Below are positions 54,291-63,424 of a DNA stretch of 64,000 bases, piece after piece. Position 1 is the stretch's first letter, and each line of letters opens with the position of its first letter. Source of the stretch: Candidatus Dechloromonas phosphorivorans (lineage in GTDB: Bacteria > Pseudomonadota > Gammaproteobacteria > Burkholderiales > Rhodocyclaceae); contig JADKBR010000023.1 in the NCBI GenBank assembly GCA_016714975.1, forward strand, positions 9,833-73,832, given 5' to 3'. A program made the position numbers and the translations under genes. The notes under the pieces are model-generated. The model was not told where the DNA came from and ran no database searches. It saw only the letters and a list, made by a program, of their open reading frames with translations.

Positions 54291-55817
54291 ATGACCAAGC
54301 CGAAACACACTGCCGCTCCGATGCTCGCCACCCTCCTGACCAGCCCCACCCTCCCCGATGACGCAGCCTTGGCCGGCATGAGCCACGTACTGGCCGTAAT
54401 GTCTTCCGGCGACACGATTCCGCGGGATTGCCCCGAGCGCCCGCTGCTGCTGGCGACGCTGGCCCGCCGCCGTCTTGATGCGGAGGAACTGGGCGACGAT
54501 CCGGTTGCCGCCAACACGGCCGCGGGCGGCTTGCGGGTCTGGCTGATGCTGGACAAGGACAAATCCAACTTCGAAAATCTGACGCTGCTGCGCGAAGGCC
54601 TGGCGCTATTGCTCGACGAGGAGCCTGTTGCGGTCGACGTACTGATTTGTGGCAAAAAGAAGTTGGCTGGGTGGATGGCCGATCTGGCTACCTACGTCGC
54701 GCTGGCCAACGGTGCACCGCTGCCCAACCGCAAACAGAAGGACGCACCACGCCCGCTGGAAGCGCTGCACGTCTGGGGGACCGACGCGATGCCCGGCGCC
54801 GCGTACAGCCTCGCCGAGGGCAACCAGCTGGCGCGAATCCTGACCGTGCTGCCACCCAATGAGCTGACGCCTGCGGCGTACCGGGTACGGATCGGTGAAT
54901 TGGCCGGTGAACTGGGCTGGGATATCGAGGAATTCGACCTGCCACGCCTGCGCGAGATGGGCGCCGGCGCCTTCGTTTCGGTAGCTCAGGGCAGCGAGGC
55001 CAACGACGCGGCGATTGTCCGAGTCTCACTTGTGCCGTCCGGTGCAGTGGGGCGGGTCGCACTGGTCGGCAAGGGCGTCTGTTTCGATACCGGCGGCCAC
55101 AACCTGAAGGAGGCCGAGGCGATGATCGGCATGCACGAGGACATGGCCGGTTCAGCGGCGGTGCTCGGCATCCTGCTCGCTGCCACGCGGCTGGCCCTGC
55201 CGCTGCGCATCGATGCCTGGCTGGCGCTCGCCAGCAACGACATCTCGCCGCGCGCCAGTCGTCAGGGCGATGTGGTGACGGCGCTCGACGGCACGACCGT
55301 CGAGATCGTCCATACCGATGCCGAGGGGCGCCTGGTGCTCGCCGATGCACTGACTCTGGCCGGACGCGCCGACCCTGATCTGATGATCGATTTCGGGACA
55401 CTGACCTACACGATGATTCACGCGCTCGGCTGCCGCTATTCCGGCGTATTCGCCAGCAACGAGACACTCGGCGCGCTGGCGGTCCGGGCCGGTGCGCGCA
55501 GTGGCGAGCGCGTGTGCACCTTTCCGATGGATGCCGACTACGACGATGATCTCGACAGCACGGTGGCCGACATCTGCCAGTGCAGCCTCGATGAAGATGC
55601 GCCCGATCATATACACGCCGCGCGCTTTCTCAAGCGTTTCACCGGCGACCGCGCCTGGCTGCATGTCGATCTGTCAGCCGCCAACTGCGAGGACGGATTG
55701 GGCGCCATCGGCACCGATCAGACCGGCTTCGGGGTGGCATGGGGAATCCATTTCCTGCAGGCGTGGGCGGCAGGCCGTGCGCAAGACTTCGATAACTCGC
55801 AACCCTTCACGACCTGA
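54291..55817 (+). CDS. M17 family leucyl aminopeptidase
   Basis: A 508-residue metallopeptidase. The two-metal centre is in GVCFDTGGHNLKEAEAMIGMHEDMAGSAAVLG (Lys, Asp ligands, about residues 270-300), TDAEGRLVLADAL carries the Asp-Glu ligands and the catalytic Arg (about 345-358), with LTYTMIHALG next. It releases N-terminal residues from peptides in the cytosol. The metal loop reads FDTGGHNLK rather than the usual FDSGG-x-x-LK, a small variation. ATG 54291 or 54258 are both possible starts. It is 33 bp after modC but unrelated in function. Confidence 0.9.
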   Translation: MTKPKHTAAPMLATLLTSPTLPDDAALAGMSHVLAVMSSGDTIPRDCPERPLLLATLARRRLDAEELGDDPVAANTAAGGLRVWLMLDKDKSNFENLTLLREGLALLLDEEPVAVDVLICGKKKLAGWMADLATYVALANGAPLPNRKQKDAPRPLEALHVWGTDAMPGAAYSLAEGNQLARILTVLPPNELTPAAYRVRIGELAGELGWDIEEFDLPRLREMGAGAFVSVAQGSEANDAAIVRVSLVPSGAVGRVALVGKGVCFDTGGHNLKEAEAMIGMHEDMAGSAAVLGILLAATRLALPLRIDAWLALASNDISPRASRQGDVVTALDGTTVEIVHTDAEGRLVLADALTLAGRADPDLMIDFGTLTYTMIHALGCRYSGVFASNETLGALAVRAGARSGERVCTFPMDADYDDDLDSTVADICQCSLDEDAPDHIHAARFLKRFTGDRAWLHVDLSAANCEDGLGAIGTDQTGFGVAWGIHFLQAWAAGRAQDFDNSQPFTT

Positions 55818-55825
55818 CCCCCGAA

Positions 55826-57151
55826 ATGGGTGCACGCACCGTTCTCGCCGCCTGTCTGGCTGCGGCATGGCTCTCGGGCGCACCTGCATTCGCCAGCGAC
55901 GATGACGACGATGACGGTTCGCCCGATGAGGCGGCGGAAGCGATCGTCGGGAATGTCGTCGACAGTGATGACGGGGTTGCCGGGCAAGCCGCTGAGGCCA
56001 CCGGCGAACAAGCCAGCGATCGCTCACCCGCGAAGATCGGCATCGTCCACGATTCCCTGCGCCGCGCCAGGAAAAAGCCAACTGTCTTCCAGACGCTGGC
56101 CGACGACTACTCGGATTTCACGACGCGCATGGAGGACGAGTATGGCCTCACGTGGACGTTCAGTCTCAGCTACCGGCAGCGCTGGCAAAATCCGGCCACC
56201 ATCGGCACTGCATCACAGGCCCTGTTCTGGCCGACGCTGAACTGGGACATTTTCGACAGCGAGACCTTCGGGTCAGGCTCCTTCCAGTTCCTTTATTACG
56301 GTGAACGTCGCAGCGGCGCCAAGGTGACGATCAACCGCAAGGCGCGCACGTTGAGCGCCGAGTTACCCGATTACCAGAACAAGTACTCGCAGATCACCTA
56401 CACCCACACGCTGCCGGGCGAAAAGTTCGCGGTGGCGGTCGGCCAGTACTCGTTCTTCAATTTCGACAGCAACGACTACATGGCGGATCAGCAAAACAAT
56501 TTCATCAATACCATCTTCTCGTCGAACGGTTCGTCGACCTATCCGACGACCGGCACCGGTGCTTACGTTCAGTTCAACGCGACGAAACGCCTCCAGCTTG
56601 TCGCCGGTGGACAGAGCGTCAACACCGAGGATCCCTCGAAACGGCCGAGCGACGGCTATCTGAGTTCTCCCTACGCCTGGCTGGGCTATGCCCAGTGGAC
56701 ACCCCGCTTCAAGGGGCTGGGCGACGCGCAATACTCGCTCACGCTCTTTCAGGCACCAGCAACCGCCGAGCAAGCCAGGTCGAAGGGCTGGTCGATCAAT
56801 GCGGTCCAGAATCTTAACGAGAAGTGGGCCCTGTTCGGACGCCTCAATGCCAGCAGCGACGACAGTGGTGGCAACAAGCGCAGCTTCGGGATCGGCGTCG
56901 CGATCAACAATCCGCTCGGCCGCGCCGATGGTGACCAGATCGGCATCGCCTTAGGCAGCCTCGAACAGAAAAAGCCGCTGCCCCTGCTGACCCTGGAGCA
57001 CACGCAGAATACGCTCGAAGCCTACTGGAACTGGAGCCTGTTCGGGGGACTGCTGCTGACGCCCGATGTGCAGTACATCCGCAACCCGGTATTCGCCCCA
57101 ACCCGAGACAATGCCTGGATCTTCTCGCTCCGGACAACGCTCGCCTTTTGA
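55826..57151 (+). CDS. OprB-like carbohydrate-selective porin
   Basis: A 441-residue outer-membrane beta-barrel. The signal peptide ends about residue 23, followed by an acidic run of six aspartates (ASDDDDDDGSPDEAAEA) and a linker. The barrel begins about residue 90 with the OprB-like DEYGLTWTFSLSYRQRWQNP. Alternating aromatic strands and a terminal phenylalanine (SLRTTLAF) are the classic barrel assembly signal. Substrate unknown: OprB proteins pass sugars, but this is far from the Pseudomonas type. It starts 8 bp after the peptidase gene. Confidence 0.8.
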   Translation: MGARTVLAACLAAAWLSGAPAFASDDDDDDGSPDEAAEAIVGNVVDSDDGVAGQAAEATGEQASDRSPAKIGIVHDSLRRARKKPTVFQTLADDYSDFTTRMEDEYGLTWTFSLSYRQRWQNPATIGTASQALFWPTLNWDIFDSETFGSGSFQFLYYGERRSGAKVTINRKARTLSAELPDYQNKYSQITYTHTLPGEKFAVAVGQYSFFNFDSNDYMADQQNNFINTIFSSNGSSTYPTTGTGAYVQFNATKRLQLVAGGQSVNTEDPSKRPSDGYLSSPYAWLGYAQWTPRFKGLGDAQYSLTLFQAPATAEQARSKGWSINAVQNLNEKWALFGRLNASSDDSGGNKRSFGIGVAINNPLGRADGDQIGIALGSLEQKKPLPLLTLEHTQNTLEAYWNWSLFGGLLLTPDVQYIRNPVFAPTRDNAWIFSLRTTLAF

Positions 57152-57202
57152 GCGGACTGGCTTCCCGGCAAGACGTCGCGGGAAATCATGAATCTTCTGC
57201 GC

Positions 57203-58486
57203 TCAAGCAGCCTTTCGTCTGCGCTCGATGACCAGGCGAATATGGGAAATAATCACCGCCACGCCATTGATCCGGTCCGGCGCAATCTTCTCATAGAGGA
57301 AGCGCTCAAGCAGCCAACCCGAGAGCGTATCAAGTTCTTCCTCGATTTCCCCCAGCTTCTCGAGAGGCAGCAATTTGGCCTCGCGCATCATTGCCGGCAG
57401 CCGCGCCAGATTCTTCTGTATCTCGTCAGGACGATGTTTCCGCCAAAAGCCGCTGAACCAGAGTGCGAACGAACCCAGAATCCCGCCGATGATCGAAAGA
57501 TTGAACAGCTGACTCATGACCTGTTCAAAAACACTCTCCTGCGTTCCGTCAATGTAGGCCGCTGCTCCCGGATGGGTCCGCAGAACACCCTTATTGTCGG
57601 TGTCAGGCGCTTCGATCTGACCCGCCTGCGGCAGTGTCGCTGCTACCTTGGCCCGCGTGGTCAGCAGCAAGCGCGTGATCTCGCCGGCGACATCATTCAG
57701 CATGGAATTTTTCGCCACAAGCCGAACCGCGACGGCGACCGTCTTCACCTCGTCGTCGGGAATCGCGGGAACCGCAACAAATGCTCCGGCGGGGATGGTG
57801 ATCTCTTCGTACAAGGGGTTCCGTACAGCCATTTCGGCTGCTTCCAGATCGATGAATCTCGGTGGCTTGCCGGTCGCCCTGACGATGGCTCGGATGGCGT
57901 CGGAAACGGCTCCCGGGCCGGTCGAACCAATGGCGACAACCGCGGCCACCTGCTTCCGGTGCAGCGCGGTAGCAATGTCAGCCAACGGAGTCTTTTGGAG
58001 ATCGGCTGGCTTGATGCTGTAGAAATCCATGACTGTCCGCAGCAGGGGGTCGTCTTCCCGCGTGCCCTCAAGAATGGCGATCTTCTTTCCGGAAAGCTTT
58101 TTTATCGATCTCGCTGGCGAAGCGGCGGGAACCATCATGACCAGCGACAGGCGGCGCAAGATGACCAGGGTTCCGCCGCTGGCCGCTGCCGGGTGATCGC
58201 TCCTGACCAGGGCGAGATCGTATTTTCCACTCTGGAATTTATCGGCGCTTTCCTGAAGGTTTCCGGATTCCTCAAGAGCGAGTTGCACACGCGGGTGTTC
58301 CTCGGAGACCTGGCGCTTGAACGCCGAAAGGAATTTCTGCCCGAAGCTGCCTGCGGGACCCGTTGCGACGCTGATCGTGTACCGGGCCGAGAATATCCAC
58401 GGAACCCAGACCCAGGCAGCGACGCCCACGCCAAGCACAACGAGTATCACTCCCCCAACGAGTAGCTTGTTGAATTTTTGAGGCAT
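57203..58486 (-). CDS. Membrane-anchored TAXI-family solute-binding protein
   Basis: A 427-residue protein with an N-terminal membrane helix (KLLVGGVILVVLGVGVAAWVWVPW), a periplasmic TAXI domain (YTISVATGPAGSFGQKFLSAF, KYDLALVRSDHP, KLSGKKIAILEG, residues about 35-320) and a second helix near residue 345 (NLSIIGGILGSFALWF). A cytoplasmic helical tail of about 70 residues follows (DEIQKNLARLPAMMREAKLL, with LEKLGEIEEELDTL). TAXI proteins usually feed TRAP transporters, but no TRAP permease is near. Anchoring at both ends suggests a sensor or an orphan role. ATG 58486 is chosen by family start. Confidence 0.82.
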   Translation of the reverse strand: MPQKFNKLLVGGVILVVLGVGVAAWVWVPWIFSARYTISVATGPAGSFGQKFLSAFKRQVSEEHPRVQLALEESGNLQESADKFQSGKYDLALVRSDHPAAASGGTLVILRRLSLVMMVPAASPARSIKKLSGKKIAILEGTREDDPLLRTVMDFYSIKPADLQKTPLADIATALHRKQVAAVVAIGSTGPGAVSDAIRAIVRATGKPPRFIDLEAAEMAVRNPLYEEITIPAGAFVAVPAIPDDEVKTVAVAVRLVAKNSMLNDVAGEITRLLLTTRAKVAATLPQAGQIEAPDTDNKGVLRTHPGAAAYIDGTQESVFEQVMSQLFNLSIIGGILGSFALWFSGFWRKHRPDEIQKNLARLPAMMREAKLLPLEKLGEIEEELDTLSGWLLERFLYEKIAPDRINGVAVIISHIRLVIERRRKAA

Positions 58487-58571
58487 CAAGCTGCTTCCGA
58501 ATCGATTGGGCCGAAGATAGTGGCCATGCGCGAACCAGTCAACTCGCTGCAAGCTCCTGTTCCTGACGGAT

Positions 58572-59459
58572 TCAAGGCGCCACCAGCGCCGCCGCGAGGG
58601 TGTCCATCAGCACCCTGACCCGGTGCGGCACATGACGGTTGCTGGGCAGCATCGCGTAGATGCCGAGCTCGGGAACCGGAAAATCGGCGAGGATCGCTTC
58701 AACGCGGCCGGCGGCGAGAAAGCTGGCGACGATGAAATCGGGTTGCAGGGTGATGCCCAGTCCCTGTGCCGCGGCCTCGGTCAGGACTTCGCCATTGTTG
58801 GCATTGATCCGGCTGCGGAGCGGAAAACCCTCCAGTTGTCCGTTGATCATGAACTGCCACGGCATGGTGCTGCCGGCATTGGTGTAGCCGAGACATTCGT
58901 GATGTGCGAGTTCCGCAGGATGTTGCGGTCGACCGTGGCGTGCAAGATAGTCCGGAGCGGCGACGAGCAGCATGCGACCGGTGCCGATCTTGCGCGCCAC
59001 ATCGCCAGGTTCCAGCCGCCGCGTGATGCGGATCGCCAGGTCGATTCCCTCTTCGATGAGGTTGATGCGGCGGTCGCTGTAATCCATATCCAGGCTGACG
59101 TCCGGATGGCGTTGCGAGAAGTCGAGCAGCAGCGGCGCCAGCCGTTTGAGGCCAAAGCTGAGCGGCAGGCTGATGCGGATATTGCCGCGTGGCGTCAGGC
59201 GTTCCTCGGCGACATCGGCTTCGGCGGCCTCAACCAGATTCAGGATGACCCGGCACTTTTCCAGGTAGGCCGCGCCGGCCGAAGTCAGCGCCAGCCGTCG
59301 CGTGCTGCGCGCCATCAGCTTGACTCCCAGGTGTGTTTCGAGCGCCGCGATCTGCCGGGTTACCACTGAACGGGCGACTCCGGTTTGCAGCGCCACGGCG
59401 GAAAAACTGCCCAGTTCGGCGACCCGGAGGAAGAGGCGCATCGCATCGAGTCTGTCCAT
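58572..59459 (-). CDS. LysR family transcriptional regulator
   Basis: A 295-residue LTTR. Residues about 1-60 form the winged helix (MDRLDAMRLFLRVAELGSFSAVALQTGVARSVVTRQIAALETHLGVKLMARSTRRLALT). The effector domain (about 90-290) includes RISLPLSFGLKRLAPLLLDF and AAQGLGITLQPDFIV, of the CrgA/AaeR-like subgroup. It is divergent from the dioxygenase/cytochrome/YceI/pirin operon, which is its likely target. Confidence 0.93.
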   Translation of the reverse strand: MDRLDAMRLFLRVAELGSFSAVALQTGVARSVVTRQIAALETHLGVKLMARSTRRLALTSAGAAYLEKCRVILNLVEAAEADVAEERLTPRGNIRISLPLSFGLKRLAPLLLDFSQRHPDVSLDMDYSDRRINLIEEGIDLAIRITRRLEPGDVARKIGTGRMLLVAAPDYLARHGRPQHPAELAHHECLGYTNAGSTMPWQFMINGQLEGFPLRSRINANNGEVLTEAAAQGLGITLQPDFIVASFLAAGRVEAILADFPVPELGIYAMLPSNRHVPHRVRVLMDTLAAALVAP

Positions 59460-59461
59460 TG

Positions 59462-59476
59462 TTGCATTATCAGCAA
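59462..59476. promoter_or_regulatory. Candidate LysR-type regulator box
   Basis: TTGC-ATTATCA-GCAA: a symmetric TTGC/GCAA pair containing T-N11-A, just upstream of the lysR start codon and 79 bp before the DODA gene start. It fits an autoregulatory LTTR site. Confidence 0.5.
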
Positions 59477-59554
59477 TAAAGATTTGCAGATTGTCGGCTA
59501 TTTCTGGTCAAAAATGAGGAATACAGTGCGCTCATCGCTTCAGGAGTTGTTCGC

Positions 59555-60358
59555 ATGACACAGACCCAGCCCGCTCTCTTCGTCCCGCACGGCGCGCCGA
59601 CCGTCGCGCTGCGCCCCGGCGCGGCCGGAGCGGCGATCGCTGCCGCAGCCGGCACCCTGCCGCTGGCGCGTGCCATCGTCATCGTCAGCGCGCACTGGGA
59701 TACGCTACTGCCGACGGTCGGTCTTGCCGACCGCCCGGAAACGATCCACGACTTCTGGGGCTTTCCGGAGGAACTCTACGCCCTGCGTTACCCAGCCACT
59801 GGTTGCCGCGAAGCCGCCGAGGAAGTCGTCGCCGCTATCCAGAACGCCGGCCTGCCGGTCGAGCGGGATCCCGGGCGCGGCCTCGACCATGGCGCCTGGG
59901 TGCCGCTGCGCCTGATGTTCCCCGACGCCGACGTGCCGGTGATCCCGCTCTCGATCCAGAGCCGCGGCGGCCCGCAACAGGCCTGGCAGCTCGGGCAGGC
60001 GCTGGCGCCTCTCGCCGCCAGGGGCTTCCTGATCATCGGCTCGGGCAATGTCACGCACAACCTGCGCGACTACCAGACCGCGGCGCGCAACGGCGGCCAG
60101 ACGCCGGCCTACGTGCGCGAGTTCGCGGACTGGATCGCCGCCCGTCTGGACGCTGGCGACATTCCCGCCCTGCTCGACTACCGCCGTCAGGGACCAGGCG
60201 CCGTGCAGTCGCATCCGAGCGATGAACATTTGCTGCCGCTCTATGTCGCACTCGGTGCCGGCGGTGAAAACGCTCGTGCCGAGCGCTTCCATTCCGGCAT
60301 CGACGATTACGTCATTGCCATGGACGCCTATTCATTCCTGCCCCAACAAGGAGCTTGA
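59555..60358 (+). CDS. DODA-type (LigB-fold) extradiol dioxygenase, YgiD-like
   Basis: A 267-residue class III extradiol ring-cleavage dioxygenase. Iron ligands are His12 in LFVPHGAPT, His47 in VSAHW and a His in SHPSDEHLLPLYVALG; DHGAWVPLRLMFPDADVPVIPLSIQ is the conserved core. E. coli YgiD has DOPA-4,5-dioxygenase activity, but the natural substrate of most members is unknown. It is the first gene downstream of the LysR control region, and the gene chain continues at once. Confidence 0.92.
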   Translation: MTQTQPALFVPHGAPTVALRPGAAGAAIAAAAGTLPLARAIVIVSAHWDTLLPTVGLADRPETIHDFWGFPEELYALRYPATGCREAAEEVVAAIQNAGLPVERDPGRGLDHGAWVPLRLMFPDADVPVIPLSIQSRGGPQQAWQLGQALAPLAARGFLIIGSGNVTHNLRDYQTAARNGGQTPAYVREFADWIAARLDAGDIPALLDYRRQGPGAVQSHPSDEHLLPLYVALGAGGENARAERFHSGIDDYVIAMDAYSFLPQQGA

Positions 60359-60360
60359 CC

Positions 60361-60903
60361 GTGACAACTGATTACACAAGAACGGCGAAAGGCCTGCACT
60401 GGCTGATGGCCATCCTCTTCTTCGGCCTGCTGGCACTCGGCTTCTACATGCACGACCTGCCGCTGTCGCCGGAAAAGCTGAAGCTCTACTCCTGGCACAA
60501 ATGGGCCGGGGTGACAGCTTTCCTGCTCGTCTGGATCCGTCTGTTCTGGCGCGCCACGCACCGCCCCCCCGCGCTGCCGGACACCATGCCCAAGCTCATG
60601 CAACTGGCGGCGCACGCCGGCCATTTCCTGCTCTACGCGCTGATGATCGCGATCCCGCTCACCGGCTGGCTGATGAGTTCGGCCAAGGGCTTCCAGACCG
60701 TCTGGTTCGGTGTCCTGCCCATCCCCGACCTGCTCGGCAAGAACAAGGAACTCGGTGACCTGCTGCAGACCGTCCACATGAGCCTCAACCTGCTGTTCGT
60801 CGCCGTCATCGTCGGACACACCGGCGCCGCTTTGAAACACCACTTCATCGACAAGGACGACATCCTGACCCGCATGTTGCCTTCCCACGCCACGGAGAAA
60901 TGA
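60361..60903 (+). CDS. Cytochrome b561 family protein
   Basis: A 180-residue inner-membrane protein with four helices. Heme ligand histidines appear in GLHWLMAILFFG (His19), YSWHKWAGV (about His48), AGHFLLYALMIAIPLTGW (about His90) and VHMSLNLLF plus VGHTGAALKHHF (about 140 and 158). It would pass electrons between quinol and periplasmic partners. GTG 60361 is chosen because AAGGAG lies 7 nt upstream; TTG 60355 would overlap the previous stop. Confidence 0.92.
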   Translation: MTTDYTRTAKGLHWLMAILFFGLLALGFYMHDLPLSPEKLKLYSWHKWAGVTAFLLVWIRLFWRATHRPPALPDTMPKLMQLAAHAGHFLLYALMIAIPLTGWLMSSAKGFQTVWFGVLPIPDLLGKNKELGDLLQTVHMSLNLLFVAVIVGHTGAALKHHFIDKDDILTRMLPSHATEK

Positions 60904-60905
60904 CC

Positions 60906-61463
60906 ATGAAACGCCTCGCCCTCGCCCTTGCCCTCGCCTGCGCCCTGCCCCTCGCCGCCCAGGCCGTCGAATTCAACCAGGTGCAACCCGACAAGAGCGC
61001 CATCAACTTCACCTACAAGCAGATGGGTGTCGCGGTCGACGGCAAATTCAAGCGCTTTTCCAGCCAGTTGAACTTCGACCCGGCCAAGCCGATGGCGGCC
61101 AAGGCGACCTTCGATGTCGAACTGGCCAGCGTCGATACCGGCGCCCCGGAAGGCGACGACGAGGTGGCCGGCAAGCCATGGTTCAACACCAAGGCCTTCC
61201 CGACGGCGCGCTTTGTTTCCAGCAGCGTCAAGGCGCTCGGCGGCAACAAGTACGAAGTCGCCGGCCAGTTGACGATCAAGGGCAAGACCCAGGAGGTCGT
61301 CGTTCCCGCCACCTTCACGGCACAAGGCAACAGCGGCGTCTTCGACGGCAGCTTCACGATCCGCCGCGGCGATTTCTCGATCGGCGAAGGCTCATGGGCC
61401 AAATTCGACATCGTCGCCAACGAGGTCCAGATCAAGTTCCGCATCACCGCAACAGGCAAGTAA
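60906..61463 (+). CDS. YceI family periplasmic protein, copy 1
   Basis: A 185-residue exported protein: signal peptide MKRLALALALACALPLAAQA, then the YceI lipocalin-like barrel (INFTYKQMGVAVDGKFKRFS, VDTGAPEGDDEV, FVSSSVKALGGNKYEVAGQLTIKGKTQEVVVPATF). YceI proteins bind isoprenoid quinone-like lipids. GGAG 8 nt before the second ATG favours 60906; an ATG at 60900 overlaps the cytochrome stop. It is coupled to the b561 gene. Confidence 0.93.
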   Translation: MKRLALALALACALPLAAQAVEFNQVQPDKSAINFTYKQMGVAVDGKFKRFSSQLNFDPAKPMAAKATFDVELASVDTGAPEGDDEVAGKPWFNTKAFPTARFVSSSVKALGGNKYEVAGQLTIKGKTQEVVVPATFTAQGNSGVFDGSFTIRRGDFSIGEGSWAKFDIVANEVQIKFRITATGK

Positions 61464-61492
61464 CCCCCCAAACCCACCACAGGAGAATCACC

Positions 61493-62071
61493 ATGACCAA
61501 GCTCAGCAAACTTTCCGCTGCCCTCATCCTCGCCGCCGCTGCCGCCTCTCCGGCGCTGGCCGCCCCGGAAACCTACGTCGTCGACGGCACCCACACCTTC
61601 CCGCGTTTCTCGTACAGCCACTTCGGCTATTCAACCCAGCTCAGCCGCTTCGACAAGACCACCGGCACGGTCGTACTCGACAAGGCCGCCAGGACGGGTG
61701 CGGTCGACATCGTGATCGACACCAAATCCGTCGATACCGGCTACGCCACCTTTAACGAGCACATCCAGGGGGAGGATTTCCTCGATACCGCCAAATACCC
61801 GACCGCCACCTTCAAGTCGACCAAGGTCGTCTTCGACGGCGACAAGCCGGCCAAGGTCGAAGGCAACCTGACCCTGAAGGGCGTGACGAAGCCGGTGACG
61901 CTGACCGTGACCGATTTCAAAGCCGCGCCGCACCCGATGCTGAAGAAGGATGCGATCGGCGCCAATGCCTGGACGATGGTCAAGCGTTCCGAATTCAACG
62001 CCGGCAAGTACGCACCGAATGTCGGTGACGACGTCCGTATCGACATCGCCATCGAAGCCATCAAGCAGTAA
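61493..62071 (+). CDS. YceI family periplasmic protein, copy 2
   Basis: A 192-residue exported protein: signal peptide MTKLSKLSAALILAAAAASPALA, then YVVDGTHTFPRFSYSHFGYSTQLSRFDKTTGTV (the canonical YceI opening), IDTKSVDTGYATFNEHIQGEDFLDTAKYPTATFKS and LTLKGVTKPVTLTVTDF. It differs clearly from copy 1 and looks like the standard YceI. GGAGAA precedes ATG. Paired YceI with a b561 gene is a recurring arrangement in proteobacteria, pointing to a shared quinone-linked redox role. Confidence 0.94.
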   Translation: MTKLSKLSAALILAAAAASPALAAPETYVVDGTHTFPRFSYSHFGYSTQLSRFDKTTGTVVLDKAARTGAVDIVIDTKSVDTGYATFNEHIQGEDFLDTAKYPTATFKSTKVVFDGDKPAKVEGNLTLKGVTKPVTLTVTDFKAAPHPMLKKDAIGANAWTMVKRSEFNAGKYAPNVGDDVRIDIAIEAIKQ

Positions 62072-62101
62072 CTCGTCACTTCCGCCCAAGGAGCCCCGCC
62101 C

Positions 62102-62803
62102 ATGCTGACCGTTCGCAAATCCGAAGATCGTGGCTACGCCGACCACGGCTGGCTGCAGAGCCACCACTCGTTCTCGTTCGCGGATTACCACGATCCGGCG
62201 CACATGGGCTGGGGCAACCTGCGGGTGATCAATGAAGACTACGTCGCACCGGGTACCGGCTTCGGCAAGCACGGCCACCGCGACATGGAAATCGTCACTT
62301 ATGTGACCGACGGCATGCTCGCCCACCAGGACAGCATGGGCAACGGCGCCGACATCCCCCCCGGCGACGTCCAGCGGATGAGCGCCGGCAGTGGCGTCCT
62401 GCACAGCGAGTTCAACCACGCGCCGGACGCGACTACCCATCTTTTCCAGATATGGATCCTGCCGCGCCACAAGGGGATTGCCCCCGGCTATGAGCAGAAG
62501 ACCTTCCCGGCCGCCGGGAAGCGCGGCCGCTTGCGCCTGATTGCCTCGGAAGCGGGTGCCGAGGACTCGGTCACCATCCATGCCGACGCGTCAATCTACG
62601 CCGGACTGTTCGACGCCGGCGAAGCAGCGACCCTGCCGCTCGACCCGGCGCGCAAGGCTTACGTGCATCTGGTGCGCGGCAGCCTTGCGGTCAACGGCCA
62701 GAAATTGCAGAAAGGCGATGCCGCCCTGCTGGCCGACGAATCCAGCCTGGCGCTGACCGACGGCCAGGATGCCGAGGTTCTGGTCTTCGACCTGGCCCCC
62801 TGA
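62102..62803 (+). CDS. Pirin family protein (bicupin, YhhW-like)
   Basis: A 233-residue bicupin. N-terminal metal residues are in GTGFGKHGHRDMEIVTYVTDG (H-x-H ... E) and SGVLHSEFN (His); the region DPAHMGWGNLRVINEDYVAPG is typical of pirins. YhhW-type pirins can show quercetin 2,3-dioxygenase activity in vitro. The C-terminal half (about 150-233) is the second, metal-free cupin. Last gene of the operon, with AAGGAGCCCCGCCC before the ATG. Confidence 0.94.
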   Translation: MLTVRKSEDRGYADHGWLQSHHSFSFADYHDPAHMGWGNLRVINEDYVAPGTGFGKHGHRDMEIVTYVTDGMLAHQDSMGNGADIPPGDVQRMSAGSGVLHSEFNHAPDATTHLFQIWILPRHKGIAPGYEQKTFPAAGKRGRLRLIASEAGAEDSVTIHADASIYAGLFDAGEAATLPLDPARKAYVHLVRGSLAVNGQKLQKGDAALLADESSLALTDGQDAEVLVFDLAP

Positions 62804-62811
62804 TCACCCCG

Positions 62812-63096
62812 CCATCCCCACCGCTGGATGAACCGGGGCCAGGAGGACAGGCGGTCGCTGAGGAATGCCCACAACATCAGCGGGACCCGGCACAGCAGGG
62901 TCATGAGGATGGCGCGGCGCCCGGTGCAAAGTCCATTGGCCGGCACGATCCCGACCTTGCGCAGCCAGCGCAACGGGAGGTCGTTGCGGATCAGTTCGAA
63001 TTCGAGTTCGGGCGAATCGTCCGCGGCACTCTTGGGGTTGCTTCGGAATCGCTTTTTGCTCACTTCGGAATCCCGCCCAACCTGACCGGCAGCCAT
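62812..63096 (-). pseudogene. Truncated N-terminus of an uncharacterised membrane protein
   Basis: The minus frame from ATG 63096 reads, after a poorly conserved start, ELEFELIRNDLPLRWLRKVG, then IVPANGLCTGRRAILMTLL and VPLMLWAFLSDRLSSWPRF, the start of a known family of bacterial membrane proteins (RNDL...GLGxGRRA then a helix). Homologues continue with more helices. Here the frame runs on into antisense pirin sequence from about 62803, so the rest is missing. Recognition rests on memory of the family start, so confidence is low. Confidence 0.4.
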
Positions 63097-63424
63097 CGAC
63101 CCGAAGCGGAAGTAGCAGCTTCCCGATAGCGGCCATTCAGCTAGACCCAGATTCCGCGAACTGGAATGCTCGGAGGCAGCCGTTGGCGACCTCAACCAAC
63201 CGGCCACGACCCGCCCCTCATCTCCGCTCCAGGCCGGACGCCTGAAGGGCTGGATCACTCAAATACCTGCCGGCCGATCCATTCCAACTTCTCGGCCGTA
63301 GCTGCCCGTCGCACGCCCGAAAACATTGGCAGCTTCTGAGGGGGGAAAGAAGTCGCCTACTATTTTCAATCGGCTAAAGAGTGCCTACAAAAGCCAAGCC
63401 TATTCACTTCTTAAATTCAATAAA
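63097..63424. other. Intergenic transition into AT-rich DNA
   Basis: From about 63340 the composition changes from GC-rich to visibly AT-rich. I see no gene, terminator or clear element in this stretch. Confidence 0.4.
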
